Assembly (NCBI RefSeq): GCF_000005505.3
Contig: NC_016132.3
Span: 5,766,001 to 5,830,000, forward strand
Reading direction: 5' to 3'
Source of the DNA: Brachypodium distachyon
Taxonomy: Eukaryota; Streptophyta; Magnoliopsida; Poales; Poaceae
Length of the DNA: 64,000 bases
Under the pieces are notes generated by a model. That model made no database searches. It was not told the origin of the DNA and saw only the letters and a list, made by a program, of their open reading frames with translations. Both the position numbers and the translations under genes were made by a program. Positions 37,333 to 50,300 of the stretch are shown in pieces; the first letter of the stretch is position 1; the number at the start of each line of letters is the position of its first letter.

Positions 37333-37740
37333 TAGCATCTCGCGAGCGGCGGCGGGGTCGCGACCGGCTCGCCTGCTCTCGTGCAGGGGGATCGGCGGCG
37401 GCGGTTCCTGGTCGCGTGGGGGATCGGCTGCTGCGGATCGCAGGTGGAGATCGGCGGCAACGGCGGGCGAGCGGGCGAGGCGGGCTGCGGGGTGGAGGAG
37501 GAGGCGGCTGCCGCAGGGGAAGGGAAGGAGGAGGGGGGGTGGGGGCGGGCGAGGCGAGCGGTCTGGCGGGGAAGAGGCGGGCCGCAGGGGGAGGAGGCGG
37601 CGGCGGCCGAAGGGGAAGGGAAGGAGGAGGCTGGAGGCGGCGGCGTTGGAGGATGGCTCAGTGAGGAGAAAATAAAGAAAAAACGGTTCGGACTGAAAGA
37701 TTTTCCAGCGGGAGGAATTTTCAGCATCAACAGGTAATCA
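37305..37740 (-). other. GC-rich leader-like block
   Basis: The minus strand reads as a CT/GC-rich leader with two similar copies of CCTCCTCCTTCCCTTCCCC followed by Ala/Pro-rich codons. Open frames on both strands are low complexity and unconvincing as protein. Its position directly upstream of the unrecognised minus-strand frame suggests a 5' UTR or promoter of that unit. Confidence 0.35.
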
Positions 37741-39530
37741 CTAAACACATACGGTTATAAAATAATCCATGTTTTGTTAGTTTGATTGTGGGGTTATTAG
37801 TTCTCCGTGTACGTTTAGTTGGGTGGACGTTGGGATGAAAATGTTGGTGCCTTTATAAGTACTAGAGATGAGAACCACAAGCGACTCAAGTTCAGTGAGT
37901 ATCGGTGCATTTTACACTATTAGCCAAAATGCCCGTGTGTTGCAACGGAACAATAAAATGATTTTTTCTTCGGGTATTCCCAGGGAGCATAACCAAGAAA
38001 TTGTACTCCTAAATCTTTGTTCTCTTCGTTCATGCAATTGTTCAATTTACTGTATCTGTTGCGTTTGGCGTCGTACTTGCGGTTCCCCGTCGTTGCCGGA
38101 CGATCGAACAGAATCATAAAAGAGAAAATTTCAAAGGGCTGAGCAAATCATGGAAACAATTGTCACCATGGATAGTAAAGTGGAGAGGAAAACCCACTCT
38201 GATCTAAGGACCGAGAACCAATCTACACAGCGTATCAAACCCATGCCATGAAAAAGAACCCATCCTTGATGAAGAAGAACCTATCAAGATAAATGAATAA
38301 CCCATCCGTATATCCAACTTCTTTTGGCGGGGGAACGACCCATGGACGGCTGGGGTGCGGCGGCGGTCGCGCAGCAGGAGGTGGCCAAAAATGTAGATTT
38401 TCCCATTTGTAAAATGAGGTTCCAAAGCGCAGGCGAACGAACAGGCTGCATCCCAGACGATCCCAGTACCATAATATTTACAAATTTTCTCCAAACAAGA
38501 AATACCAAAACAAGACGTTTCTCAACTTTTCAATTCGAGCTGTTCTTCAGTTCAGACATCAGAAGGTCGGGCTGAGAATGTTGAGCAAGGAGACTCTAGT
38601 GTTGACTAGAGCTCGGAACACCTTCTCGCTGCTGCAGTCAACGATGCACCGTTCCAGGTTCTTGTGGAGTTCGAACGAGGCCTTCCGCGTCTACTCCTCC
38701 TGCTTCATGCGGCCCTCGGGTCAAAGCTACACGGTGGACGACTCATCGCCATTGTTGTCGGCGCTGCTGTTACGTTTCCCTGCCGACCAGTGCTTGGCGC
38801 GCGACATCCAGCGCATGAGGTCGGCCACCCACCATATGCTTTGTCTGGCTCTTGGCGCGTCCGACGAAGCAGCGATGAATCCCGAGCGGGACGTGAGCGA
38901 GCAGGGCGTGGAGGCGACGTCGATGCGAGCGGCGGCGGCGGCGTTGGAGAGCGCGGACACGCCGGAGAAGAAGGCCGCGGAGGCGGAAGCAACGGCGACG
39001 GTCGAGTCCGCAACCGCCGCGGCAAGCGCCGGTCTCCGGCTGGAGGTCCTCGGGCAGCGTGACGGCGGTGAGACGCGGGAGGTCTCGCCCGGAGGTGGTA
39101 GGCGGTGGAGGCTAGCGCGGCAGGATGTGGCGGTGGTACGTGGGCGACGGAGCGGAGGGATGCAGCGGCGGCGTCGCTCAAGCTTCAAGGGAGGGGAGAC
39201 GGAGAGGATACAGAGAGAGAAAGAAAATCTAGCATGGGGGAAAACGGACGAAGCGGGGTGGCGCCACGCGAGCGGCGAAAAAGATGGAAAGTTGACAGAC
39301 AACGAAACCGCATGATGAAAGAAACGGTCCGTATTTTTTTAGACATGTGTAGATTGAGAGCGCTAGCAGGCCAAATCGTCGAGAACGACTGCGCGTTTCG
39401 AGCTGGTGCAGACCAAAACAAAAACACAACGTGGGCAACCATTCCTAGCCCGGCCCAGGCCCATCTTAGAACCTCAAACCTCGACAGTAGACACTTACGG
39501 GACAACGGTTGTACCCACGTCCTTCGAAAA
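37741..39530. other. Spacer with a GC-rich segment of unknown nature
   Basis: The first 0.6 kb is AT-rich and empty. From 38570 to 39300 the sequence is GC-rich and open in three frames at once. The minus strand has an Ala/Ser-rich frame containing SIWWVADLMRWMSRAKHW, and the plus strand has MLSKETLVLTRARNTFSLLQ. I recognise neither, and the codon use does not favour one strand. A minus-strand gene sharing a promoter with the Der gene is possible but unproven. Confidence 0.3.
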
Positions 39531-42500
39531 ATGGCAGCCGCCGCCGTCCTCCTTCGCGCTGCCCTTCGCCGGAGCCGCATCGTCGCGCCAGCTCTGCTCC
39601 GCCCCCGCACCCTTCCACCCTCTCCGATACCCCTGCCTTCACCTCCTTTCGGTAAGTCTCCTCTCACCTTGCAAATCAACCCCCTTAACCCTACTCCTCG
39701 TCTCACCGTTCAGCTCTCCGACGCAGGCCATGCTTTACCACGACTCCAACGCCTTCCGTTCTCCGCCGACTTCGGTTACTGCACCGCTGCCGTCGAGCCG
39801 GAGGCCCCCGCGAGACACAAGGTCAAGATCAGGAAGAGCCCCATGAAGCAGTCCCGCGTCGACTTCACCAAGGTGGACGCCGCGCTTCTCCCCACCATCA
39901 TCCTCGTCGGCCGTCCCAACGTCGGCAAGTCCGCGCTCTTCAACCGGTAAGAGATGCCCCGCACCTCGTTCCTGTGTAACTCCACGATGGCGGCATTTCC
40001 ACAAACACGTTAAGGCGCGAGCTCCCGTTCCACACAGGCACTCTCTGGAGTAATCCTGCTTCGTTGCAGTGCCCTTGGATAGCTCCCTTTTGTTACATTG
40101 CTGCCAGCTGTCTGCATCATTGCAGCCCGGGGGAGGCAGTACTTACTGGTTGCGATCATCTTGATGATAATACATACAAGCCTATTATGCATTTTCCACA
40201 TATGCCATTCAGTTTACATGTACACATAGTTGTTATTCACCTTTTCCGTACGGATGACATTCAGCAATTTAACATGCGCTGTTGTTATTTATTATGGCAT
40301 CTGCACCAAACGGTTGTTGTAGGGGCCTGTAGCTGCATATGACATGTTTCTTCAGGCAGCCATCTGTATTCTGTAAATTTGCATGTTACACGTATACACG
40401 TCGCCAGTAAAATGTCCTTTGATACTCCCATATATATGTTTTAGCTCTTCCATGCTACATACACTTTTACAGCATCTGGTTTCCCTAGTTAGCACTATGC
40501 CATGCTCCTATTCACAATGTAAAATGTTATAGAAGTCACATTATTTTCAATGGTTCCCTTGATTTGGCATTACAGCTTATATCACTTTGCCGCTATCCTA
40601 TCCCATTTTGTGGCTACTTATAGTGAAAAGTTCTGATGTTTGTATTTAGACTAATACGGAGGAGGGAGGCATTGGTGTATAATACACCTGGGGACCATGT
40701 CACACGTGACATCCGAGAAGGCATTGCCAAGCTTGGAGATCTCCGCTTCCGCGTGCTTGACTCAGCTGGACTCGAGACTGCGGCAACATCTGGGAGCATT
40801 CTCGCTCGGACAGCTGACATGACAGGAAATGTGTTGGTCAGATCTCAATTTGCCATTTTCTTGATTGATGTGAGGTGAGTCTGCTTTGGCTTGTTATAGT
40901 TGGAGTCAGGTTAAAATTTTGATACTTGTTGCCTAGTAAAACTGTAATGGCCTTCTTAGGGATGGCCTACAACCACTGGATCTTGAGGTTGGGCAATGGC
41001 TGCGAAAACATGCATCTGGGATACATACTATTGTTGCAATGAACAAGTCCGAATCACTTGATGAGCATGGAGTGTTGACCTCGGCTGCTGGTGAAGCCCA
41101 CAGGTTGGGTTTTGGTGACCCAGTTGCAATATCTGCCGAGACAGGTCTGGGGATGGCAGAGCTTTATGAGATACTGAGGCCATTGTTTGAGGAATACATG
41201 TTTCAGCTTCCAAACAGTAAGTTTGTAGCTGGAGGTTCAGTGATTTTGGTGTTTGTTAGTATAAAGTATTTGTTTTCATTCCCAGTGACTTAATTCTAGT
41301 TCCTTTTGGGTCAATGATCTTTCCTTTCTTCCACTATTGTAATGATCGATATAGCCAATACACTATTGAGAAGTGCAAAGAATATGCATCAATAGAATAA
41401 TAGGATTTATGCTAGTATCAAGATTGCTTAAAAAATCCGATATCTATATATGTTAATTCTGTCTCCATATTGATTTTATTCAAGCAGAAATGGAGGGTTT
41501 CGAGCATTAGTTTATAAATCAGTGACCACACGTATTGAACTTTTGAAACAGTATATTACATTTTCTCGACCAAGAGAAATTTATGATCATCTAGCATTTG
41601 TTATCCAGAGGGGAACCATGCTATCAATCTATGTAACTTTTATTCTTGTTTGTCATTCACATATGACAGATGGACTAAATCAAGATGACCCTACCTCCGA
41701 GGCGGAGGCCAATGAAGGAGATGAAAGCAAGTTACCTTTGCAGTTAGCAATTGTGGGACGTCCTAATGTTGGAAAGTCTACCCTGCTTAATGCTTTGCTG
41801 CAAGAACAAAGAGTTCTGGTTGGTCCTGAGGCAGGCTTAACAAGGGACTCTATTCGGGCCGAGTTTCAATTTGACAACAGAAGTGTATATTTGGTAAGTT
41901 AACTTGCTATGTGTGAGTTTAATTTTTTCTTTTGGATGGCATCTCCTATATTGCTATATATATATAAAGGTTCAGTGTAAGAGCTCATGGTATAATGTTC
42001 ATTCAGGCTGTTTCCATCTTAATGCATTGACCATTTCTTCCTTTTTTGTGATGCAGGTGGATACTGCCGGTTGGATGGAAAGATCAGGGAAGGAGAAGGG
42101 ACCATCATCGCTTAGTGTGGTACAATCAAGAAAGAACCTGATGAGAGCTCACATTGTAGCTCTTGTGCTTGATGCAGAGAAGGTACTTGCATTCATTTGG
42201 ATCATTGGATGTACACTACCCTGTGACCTATAAAGTTCTGATTACATTCATTCAGATGTAGACTAACCTGTGACCTAAAAAGCTCTGACTAGCATACTTC
42301 CTTTTATCTGGTCGAGGGGAAACATTTCCAATGCTCGTCATTTTTGCACTCTTTTTCTCTAGAAAATGCGAAAAGATCTTTGCACTTTTGAGATCTTGTT
42401 GATTATGATGAGTTGAGTCTGAACCAATTATGCATGCATGGTGACCACTGGCCAGTAACTAGGTAGTGCGTGATGTAGGAATTTTCTGTTTTAAACATTT

Positions 42501-45500
42501 CATGAAATCTCCAATTTTGAGGTTCTTCAAAATTCTTCAAACTAAATTAGAAATTGCAAGTTGAAGAGGAACAGAAGGGGGGGGGGGGCGGTACCAATCC
42601 CTGTTTTCTCCATGTTTGCATGATGACCGTTGTATTGACCTAATTTTGTCACCTTGTTTGCTCGTTAAGATGGGCACCTACCATGCTCCTATCCCCATTT
42701 AAAGGTTCATACCCATGCAACCATTTCCTCTCCTCTTTGATCTGTGCACGTCTATACATGATGGCAAGGTGCATGCTTCTCGCGGAGAAGACAAACAGAC
42801 CATGTTGCACATCACCAGGTGATCATTTCCGCAACACAAGGATCACCTCAACTTTTATTGTTTTTGAAGTAGCCACCATCAAGAGACTAGTTTTTTTCTG
42901 ACCATGGGGCATTGAGAGACTGTTGTTCTGTGAAATGCCGTTGACAACAACTGGAGGCTTCTTATCTGTGATCTGACCAGAAGTTGTGACAAGGTTCCTG
43001 GCACAATTCAGGAAGAATCTGGTCTGTGTGGAGGCTGCGTGAACTTGTGAAGATGGGTGTATTGGTTGTGACTAGTGATGATCTATAAGAGGCAAGGAGG
43101 GCGGTGCTTTCATCAAGCGAATGAGGCAAAAAAAATGTGATGTGTAGAGGTTCAGTATCGATCAAAGTCTGTTTCTCTTCCATAATGACAGCTGTCCCAC
43201 CTTTGCTCTTCCTCTTCCACTTTTCGTTTAGTTCCCAGAATTTTGGAGAACCTCTGAATTGGAAATCTGAATGTTTTGTATTAAAGGAAGTCCCAACGCT
43301 TGATCTTGTACTACGGTATTCTGGTTTTGTGTTCCTAAAGTTGCATATACATGATTGGAAATAGCTTGTGGAACTCTTTCTCTTTTACCGAACATATACT
43401 TAGCTAGACATGAAATGATTTTTCTGCTCTCCGGACTTTGTTTACACAATTGCATTGGTTAATCTTGCAAAAAAAATTGCATTGATTTTGCTAAGTCTAA
43501 ATTGTACAAACCACATTGCATCGTGTTAGTTTCCTAACCATTTTAAATTGTTATATGCTCTGCTAAAAACTGTATTTCAGAAATCTGAAGTCAGCACTGA
43601 TAAAGTGATAAGAGCAGAGTAACGGGTGGTTGTAATTCGGATTCTCAATGTACTTTATAATTTGTACGTACTTTTTAGTTTTGCAAGAGCAGAGAAGCAC
43701 ATCTTGTTAAGTACAGTAGTATGTATAAATTTGATCACCTACTTGACTACTTCTAGTCCCATAGCATATATTGTGTAGTACTCAATCAATTCCTTGGTTT
43801 GGTTAACAAGGTATTAGTGTGAATTAGAGGCAGCATCCCCATTGTCCACTTCGAATCTCCTACTTCTCCATGCATGTTTAATTCTTTTCTTTTTGCGAAG
43901 ACCATGCATGTTTAATTCACTTTAGTTGTAATGTACAATGCCATGATAAAGCTCTATGGATATGTAGATTGCAAATTCTAAGAGTAGCATGAACCATCCA
44001 GAAGTTGTGATAGCACGACAAGCAATAGAAGAAGGCCGTGGACTTGTTGTGGTTGTCAATAAAATGGACCTCCTTAGAGAAAACCAACGACTGTTAGACA
44101 AAGTGATAGATGCTGTTCCTAAAGAAATCCAGACAGTTATTCCACAGGTTTGTATTCTAATCGTCTTGTTACTAGTTTGTACTAATATACTAGTGTTCAT
44201 CCTTGAAGAAATACTTCTGATCATCCATCACTATGGCTTTTATTTCTATATAACGGATGGTCAATACGATACTCATAACATGAATACTGTAAGTTGTAAC
44301 AATGATCCATAGTGTTCCTTGAAAAAATAGTTTATAGGGGGCTTCCTTCAAAAAAGTTAACCAGAAAAAAGAAGTGATATTTGGAGCCTTGCATTTCTGA
44401 TTAACCTTCATTTTCTCAATTGTTGTTATTTGAACACATCAAAGTTGCTCTGAATAGCTTCATTGCTGTTTTTCCTTTAACTCAGAGCTCACTCGGATTA
44501 TAATGAACTGCTTTCCTTTTATAAAGAACATGATAATTTTTGGGTTGTCACACATGCAGAAGCTTCACTTTGTTTGTTAATTGGAGTGTAGATATTGTGG
44601 CCTATTTTGGTGGACCAGCCAGGCTTGATTGAGACAATCACAAAACCACTCATCTTTTCAGTGTTTATCACTAATAATTGTAAAGGCACAGTCACCTTTA
44701 GTTTTTATCTTTTCATAACGTGTGGCAAATCTGTCAGAAGATTATCTGCTGCCTATGGTTATTGGCGTCAACTGTTGGTTCCTAGTCCAGTTATACTTGG
44801 ATGTGGAGAGGCAGGAGCCTGCTGCGGCTGGAAGTTACATTGCCAAGTCCTAGTAGGTTTAGGCAGCAGGAGTCTTGAGTTGGTGGAAGAGACGGAGGAG
44901 TTGGAGGCGGACTGTCAAAGACCATTTCCTAGTCTGACTGGTTTAGGTCCAGCTCAGTAATACTGTTTAGAGTTCCCTGTGTATTCTTTTAGTTCAAGTA
45001 AAATCCTCTCCCCCATATGCTTTTCCAGCCCTGTCTGATTCTCTAGCTCCAGCGCCTATCACCACACCTGCCTGACACCATTATCCCTGACCTCCATGGA
45101 GCTACCCATCAAGTGTACAACGTCTGAATCAAATGACACATCAATATCCAAGCTTGAATGATACTTTTCTATCACCATTGTGTATAAATTAACAATTTTC
45201 ATTGAAAAGCTGGAACAGCTACATTGCTGAACTTCCAATTCGCTTCACATTTTCTGACAGTAGGACCAACACATGGCAAAATCTGTTACTCCCTCCTACC
45301 CATATTACTTGTCGAGATATTACATGTATCTAGACGCTTTTTAAACATAGATACATCCATATTTGGGCAAATTTGAGACAAGTAATATGAGTTGGAGGGA
45401 GTAATCTTCTTCTGTTGTTGACAGGTTACAGGAATACCAGTTGTGTTCGTGTCAGCATTGGAGGGCAGGGGGCGGGTTGCTGTTATGCACCAGGTTATAG

Positions 45501-46309
45501 ATACTTATGAGAAATGGTGTTTTAGATTGTCAACTTCGCGCCTAAATCGTTGGTTGCGTAAGGTAAACATCCTGCTCGTATTACTGTTACTTAATTTTAA
45601 CCTTACTGTGTGCTGAGTTGGAACCACCATTAATGCAGAACAGTAAGAAAATAAACCTTGCCCATTATATTCAATCTAGACGAGTACGTGAAATTGCGTA
45701 AGTGCAGACTGCGGAGTAGAATGATTTCGGGGTCTTTTGGCAAACGTTAGCGGCTTTTAGTGGTTGATCCAAGACATCTATCTAGAATTCTAGACTGGGC
45801 CATCTAAGATTGCTACTTCTCATTTGTTTTTACTTTTTCCCATTTTAAGACTAGTTACTGTTTGAAATGTTTAGTTGTCTATCATTCCTCTGCTTTGAGC
45901 CTGTAACTATAGCATGTTTATATTTGTAAGTTCATCGTTGTCGGAGATAATTTACATTACTCGACTGTTGTCTGTTACCTCCAATCCCACCTGACAGGTT
46001 ATGAGTAGGCATTCATGGAAAGATTCAGCCACACAGCCAAAGGTTAAGTACTTCACTCAGGTGAAAGCACGGCCACCAACATTTGTCGCCTTTATGACTG
46101 GGAAGTCTCAGCTATCTGACACAGATACCAGGTTCCTGACAAAATCTCTCAAGGAAGATTTCAACATTGGGGGAATACCGATCCGAATTTTGCAGCGTTC
46201 TATTCCAAGAAAAGCAGTTGCCAAGAGCAATATCAAGAAGAGAGGGTCTACGATAATCAGGATGAAAACAGACAAAAGAACAGAAGTGTCCGATCCCTCT
46301 CAGTCATAG
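39531..46309 (+). CDS. DER: Double-GTPase Der/EngA protein, probably organellar
   Basis: There are eight exons: 39531-39946, 40650-40874, 40960-41216, 41670-41893, 42057-42182, 43968-44147, 45425-45562 and 45998-46309. The frame is consistent and gives 625 residues. The Arg/Ala/Pro-rich start ([18 protein letters not shown]) looks like a mitochondrial or plastid targeting peptide. GTPase 1 has [12 protein letters not shown] (127-138), DHVTRD, DSAGLE, NKSE and SAETG. GTPase 2 has GRPNVGKS (329-336), LTRDS, DTAGW, NKMD and SALEG. A KH-like C-terminal domain follows ([18 protein letters not shown]). Der proteins help assemble the large ribosomal subunit. The plant branch with this shorter N-terminus is probably mitochondrial, an inference. 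The first domain has Glu where the G4 motif NKxD normally has Asp. Intron 5 is 1.8 kb, and a MITE ends next to the acceptor of exon 7. Confidence 0.92.
45289..45401. mobile_element. Stowaway-type MITE beside a splice acceptor
   Basis: A 113-bp element between TA dinucleotides (45287-45288, 45402-45403) has ends CTCCCTCCTACCCATATTAC and GTAATATGAGTTGGAGGGAG. It lies in intron 6 of the Der-like gene. Only 23 bases separate its right end from the first base of exon 7 at 45425, so the branch site must be at its edge or inside it. Confidence 0.9.
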
Positions 46310-47308
46310 TTTCATAGAGGAGACTGGTATAAGTCATGAGTTGTTTTTGTACTAGATGCTTTCGTTGGAGGTATATATGCAGAGCAAATCCTCACCAAAA
46401 GCAGTGGAAACAGAAAACTGCTGCCTTTCAAGCCAAACGTGTGGACAGAAGGAAAGAAAGAACTTCGTTGTCCACAGAAGTGATCATAGACATAAGCAGT
46501 TTACGTGGTTTGTTTAAAACTGAGGATGAATGCAAAAAAAACAAGCTCCACACTTCATATTTACAAGGGGCGGGCATTTTCTCTGAGCATCGGGAAGAGC
46601 TTACCTCCAATCTATGAAGTATGAGCGAAGGCAAAACTTTTCAACATGCTAGCGAAACAAGGCGGTACATGGAGCGTCAAGTTATCCTAAATTTACCTGA
46701 CAAGAACATATTCCCCTTCTTGTATTCTCCTATGTATATCGCAATATAATAGGCGAGAGAATGCTCTGACAAGTATGAAATGCTATTGATACCTCTCAGA
46801 CTACCTGTTACGTGTGTTCACAGAGTAGTGAACCTGTGAATGTGCTGATGATGTAAAAATTCCCAGCTTGATCCGATAGCAATGCTTTTGAGGTGCACAA
46901 ACATGTGTGAAGCTGTTCTGTAATTTCCTTTTCTTCCCCAAACTCAATTCTGGGAACTTCCATCATTCCTTTTGAATTAACTTCCGCCGATAGATGTTTC
47001 TCTACCCGAAGCTTGTGTTCGTGTTTATGATGCTATGCATATGTGATCAATGGACCGGAATGCTTTTTTTTTTCCAAGGCAAGTCGAACTATTGCTTCTC
47101 GAAGTTCTTGTTCTGAGATGCTTTGTTGCAACGCCAATATTTGGAGGCACGGGGAAGGAGATAAAGTGTGCGCCGTCGAACACAATCCGGTGCGGTTCGT
47201 ACGCAGAGACGAAGGCGAGACGCAACGCATATCCATCCCATCCCACCAGATTCCAAGCCCAAGTCCAACGAAACGCTCCACCACCGTAACAGCCACCAAC
47301 ACGTGACC
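46310..47308. other. Spacer between the Der-like and Tic22-like genes
   Basis: This holds the presumed 3' UTR of the Der-like gene and the promoter of the next. The frame at 46336-46617 on the plus strand shows no family likeness. From 47160 the sequence becomes GC-rich and looks like a leader. No TATA box is obvious. Confidence 0.4.
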
Positions 47309-50300
47309 ATGCCAAGCTCCTCTTCCTCCTCCAACCCCTTCCACTCCCTCACCTTCAACCTCCCCTTCCCCCCCGCCCCCTCCTCTTGCTCCACCTCGGC
47401 CTCTTCGCCTCCGGCTCCGGCTCCTCACCTCGCCTTCCCGCTCCTCCTCCCCGTCTCCTCGGCCTCAACCACCTCTTCCTACTCCCCTGCGTCCCATCTC
47501 ATCCCCCAGCCGCAGCGGCTCCCGGGCGAGCGGATGGCCGGCCCTGCCGCGGCGAGCGGCGGGAAGGGGGTATCAGCGGGTAAGAGCCCCGGGGGCCCCG
47601 CGTTCGTGGGCCAGGTGTTCACCATGCTCGACCCCTCCGGGAACGGCCTCATGGCCGTCACCTCACGCTTCGACCTCCCGCACTTCATCGCCCACAGGTG
47701 CCCTTATCAGCTGGCGGTTTCCGTTTAGCTTTGGTGCTGCAGTTCGTTGGCCATGGCATGTCTCTAGGTTGGAGCTTGGAACCTCCTGTAGCAAATTCGA
47801 GATTTCACGTTTGTCTGAGTGGGAATTTAGGGTGAATGTTCTAGACTTTAGTTTGTTTTTTCCGGTTCGGTGCTGGGAATTATGCGTTTAATCTAGTTGT
47901 AATGGACAATCCTTGCGGAAATTTTTGACCAATGTAGGCACGTCATGTAAGCTAACCTTACTCGTCGGAAAAAAGAAAACCTTACTCTCACAAAAAAAAG
48001 TAAGTTAACCTTACGTATCTAACAATGAGGCTACGAGGGAATGTTTCAGCTCTACTACTTGTTTTGACATAGTTGTCACCGTGCAAGCCAGATGGCCCAT
48101 GTCCCCTCCAATGCTTTGTTAAACCAAGGAAATAAGAACCTACGATTTGTGCGCTCTCTTATGTTTGGTTTCCAATCCTCTCAAGTCTTAAGACCCACAT
48201 TGTATCTTTGTAGCATCAATTGTGAAAACATGGTGTGCCAATATTCTACTTCATAAATTCATCTACTGGCCCTGGTCAGCCCACAAGATTGAAACATGGA
48301 CGCAGTCCTACGTTACAACCTGATACGACTTGCTAAAACTGTGACCATAGATGTCTATTTGTTATATTAGATTTTGAAGAATTTTGTCTGAACTCGGAAG
48401 ACTAAAGAAGTGGACTGTATATTTATTTGCAATTTAAATGCTTTGATGGGTTAAATTGCTCCTTTGCTGCTTCAAGATAGCATAATTTTATTGTTGACTG
48501 TAACTCATAATTATATCATAGTTAAGGAAATGTTTTGGTTGCTTCTGCTTCAGGACTCCTACGTGGTTCAAAAGGATATTATCACCATTGAAGAAGAGTG
48601 AAAGCAGTCCAGTGTTTAGATTTTTCATGGATTTAAATGATTCAGGTATTCTCTTTATTACATATTTTGCTTCCTTCATATGCATTGTGCATTATAATTT
48701 TACTAGTAGTTATTTAGTACGTGTCTGTCTAGAGAATTGAAGTGGTGCACCACGCACATGTTAGTTCAATTTTCTTATTTTTATTTATGTAGTCGAAGTC
48801 TTCTGGTTACATTTAAAAAAAAACTCAGAATATTCTGGCAATCTGGCAAGGAGCCGTGGTACTCCAACCTTGCAAACTTCTACTCCCTCCGTTCCATAAT
48901 GCTTGTCGAAATATTACATGTATGTAGACACTTTTTAGGAATAGATACATCCATATTTGGGCAAATTTGAGACAAGAATTATGAAAGGGAGGAAGTATTA
49001 GTTAGTCCCTAGTAAAGTACCCCGAGAGCTGATGAAAGTTCTAGGTTCTCCCAAACCTGAACGTCAATTTCACCTCAAACTGAGACACCAAAACTCATAT
49101 ACCGAATGCAGAAATGGACAGCTGTTGGATCACAAAATAAAAGGGTCAAGGATTACCTGTTGAGGGTGCATTTTCTTTGAGTCTCATTATCTTGTAATGT
49201 ATTGAGTTCTATAGTCTTCAGGTTTGGATTTCTTATGTCTACAAATAGCTGTTGCCAAGAACATTTCCTTTGCATTAGTGATACAGATTAGCCTGATTAG
49301 TGTTTCTGGCTTTTACACAATCGAGTTGTTCAAATATTTAGCCATTTCAGGAAAAAAAACTTGAAGCTAACTTGATTCAACATCTTCAGTATCCTATGTT
49401 AAACGGCTAAATGTCCCAAGTGGCATGGTGGGGGCCTGTCGCCTTGATGTGGCATACGAACATTTCAAGGTATATGGTAATTTTCTTAACAGTAAATTCT
49501 TCTTGTGACATCTTTTATGTTTTCCATCAAGTAATAAAGAATGTCACACTGATATATATTTTTGTAACGTAGTATTACATATGAGTATATGACTTCATGT
49601 TCTTTCTTATGAGTTATTTTGTTGTTGAGCATTTCAAATCCAGTATTTCTTGGTGGTATGCTAACATACAGAGCTGGGATGCTTCTCCATCTGGATAACT
49701 TAACTGACCAGGGTTAAATTTCCCTTTGCTACAGTCAATACTCAATACTCAAATATTGAATTATTACATCGTGTCTGAAAAAACACTTCAGAGATGAGTT
49801 TCCATGGTTTTCTTTGAAGTGATTGTAGGTATAGGATCTTACATACATATAAATCTGAAGTCGTTTTGACACCAGAGTCTTTACAGCAGTTGTGCTGTGG
49901 CTTCAAATATACCACATTGATAGACTATCAAGACTCAGATGACCATTTGAAAAAAAAAATGTGTTCACATTTATAGATAATTTCTCCCAGTACCCTGTCA
50001 GGCTAAAGTAATTCCAGTTTGTTCTACAAAAATGTGCATTCAACTTCTACTCTACACATTTGTTTTTCAACATAACATCTACTCGGCAAGAAAAAAAATT
50101 CAACACTTCAGGTCAAACTCAATTTGTTATGCATTGAGTATTGACTGTTAAGTTCATAGGCTTCTTTGTTAGGATTGTCATTTGGTTGAGCTCTTCTATT
50201 TTTCTACATCATATTCGTAAGTGTTACGCAAAATATGCTTGTATTGTTATGGCCCAGTAGGGTTATATGCAACAAAAGGTGTGAAGTTACAGAGAACCTC

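Noticed and set aside
38578..39315. 245-residue plus-strand frame before the Der-like gene
   Set aside because: The minus strand is equally open, no family is recognised, and no splice or start context favours it. It is kept only as an unexplained GC-rich segment.
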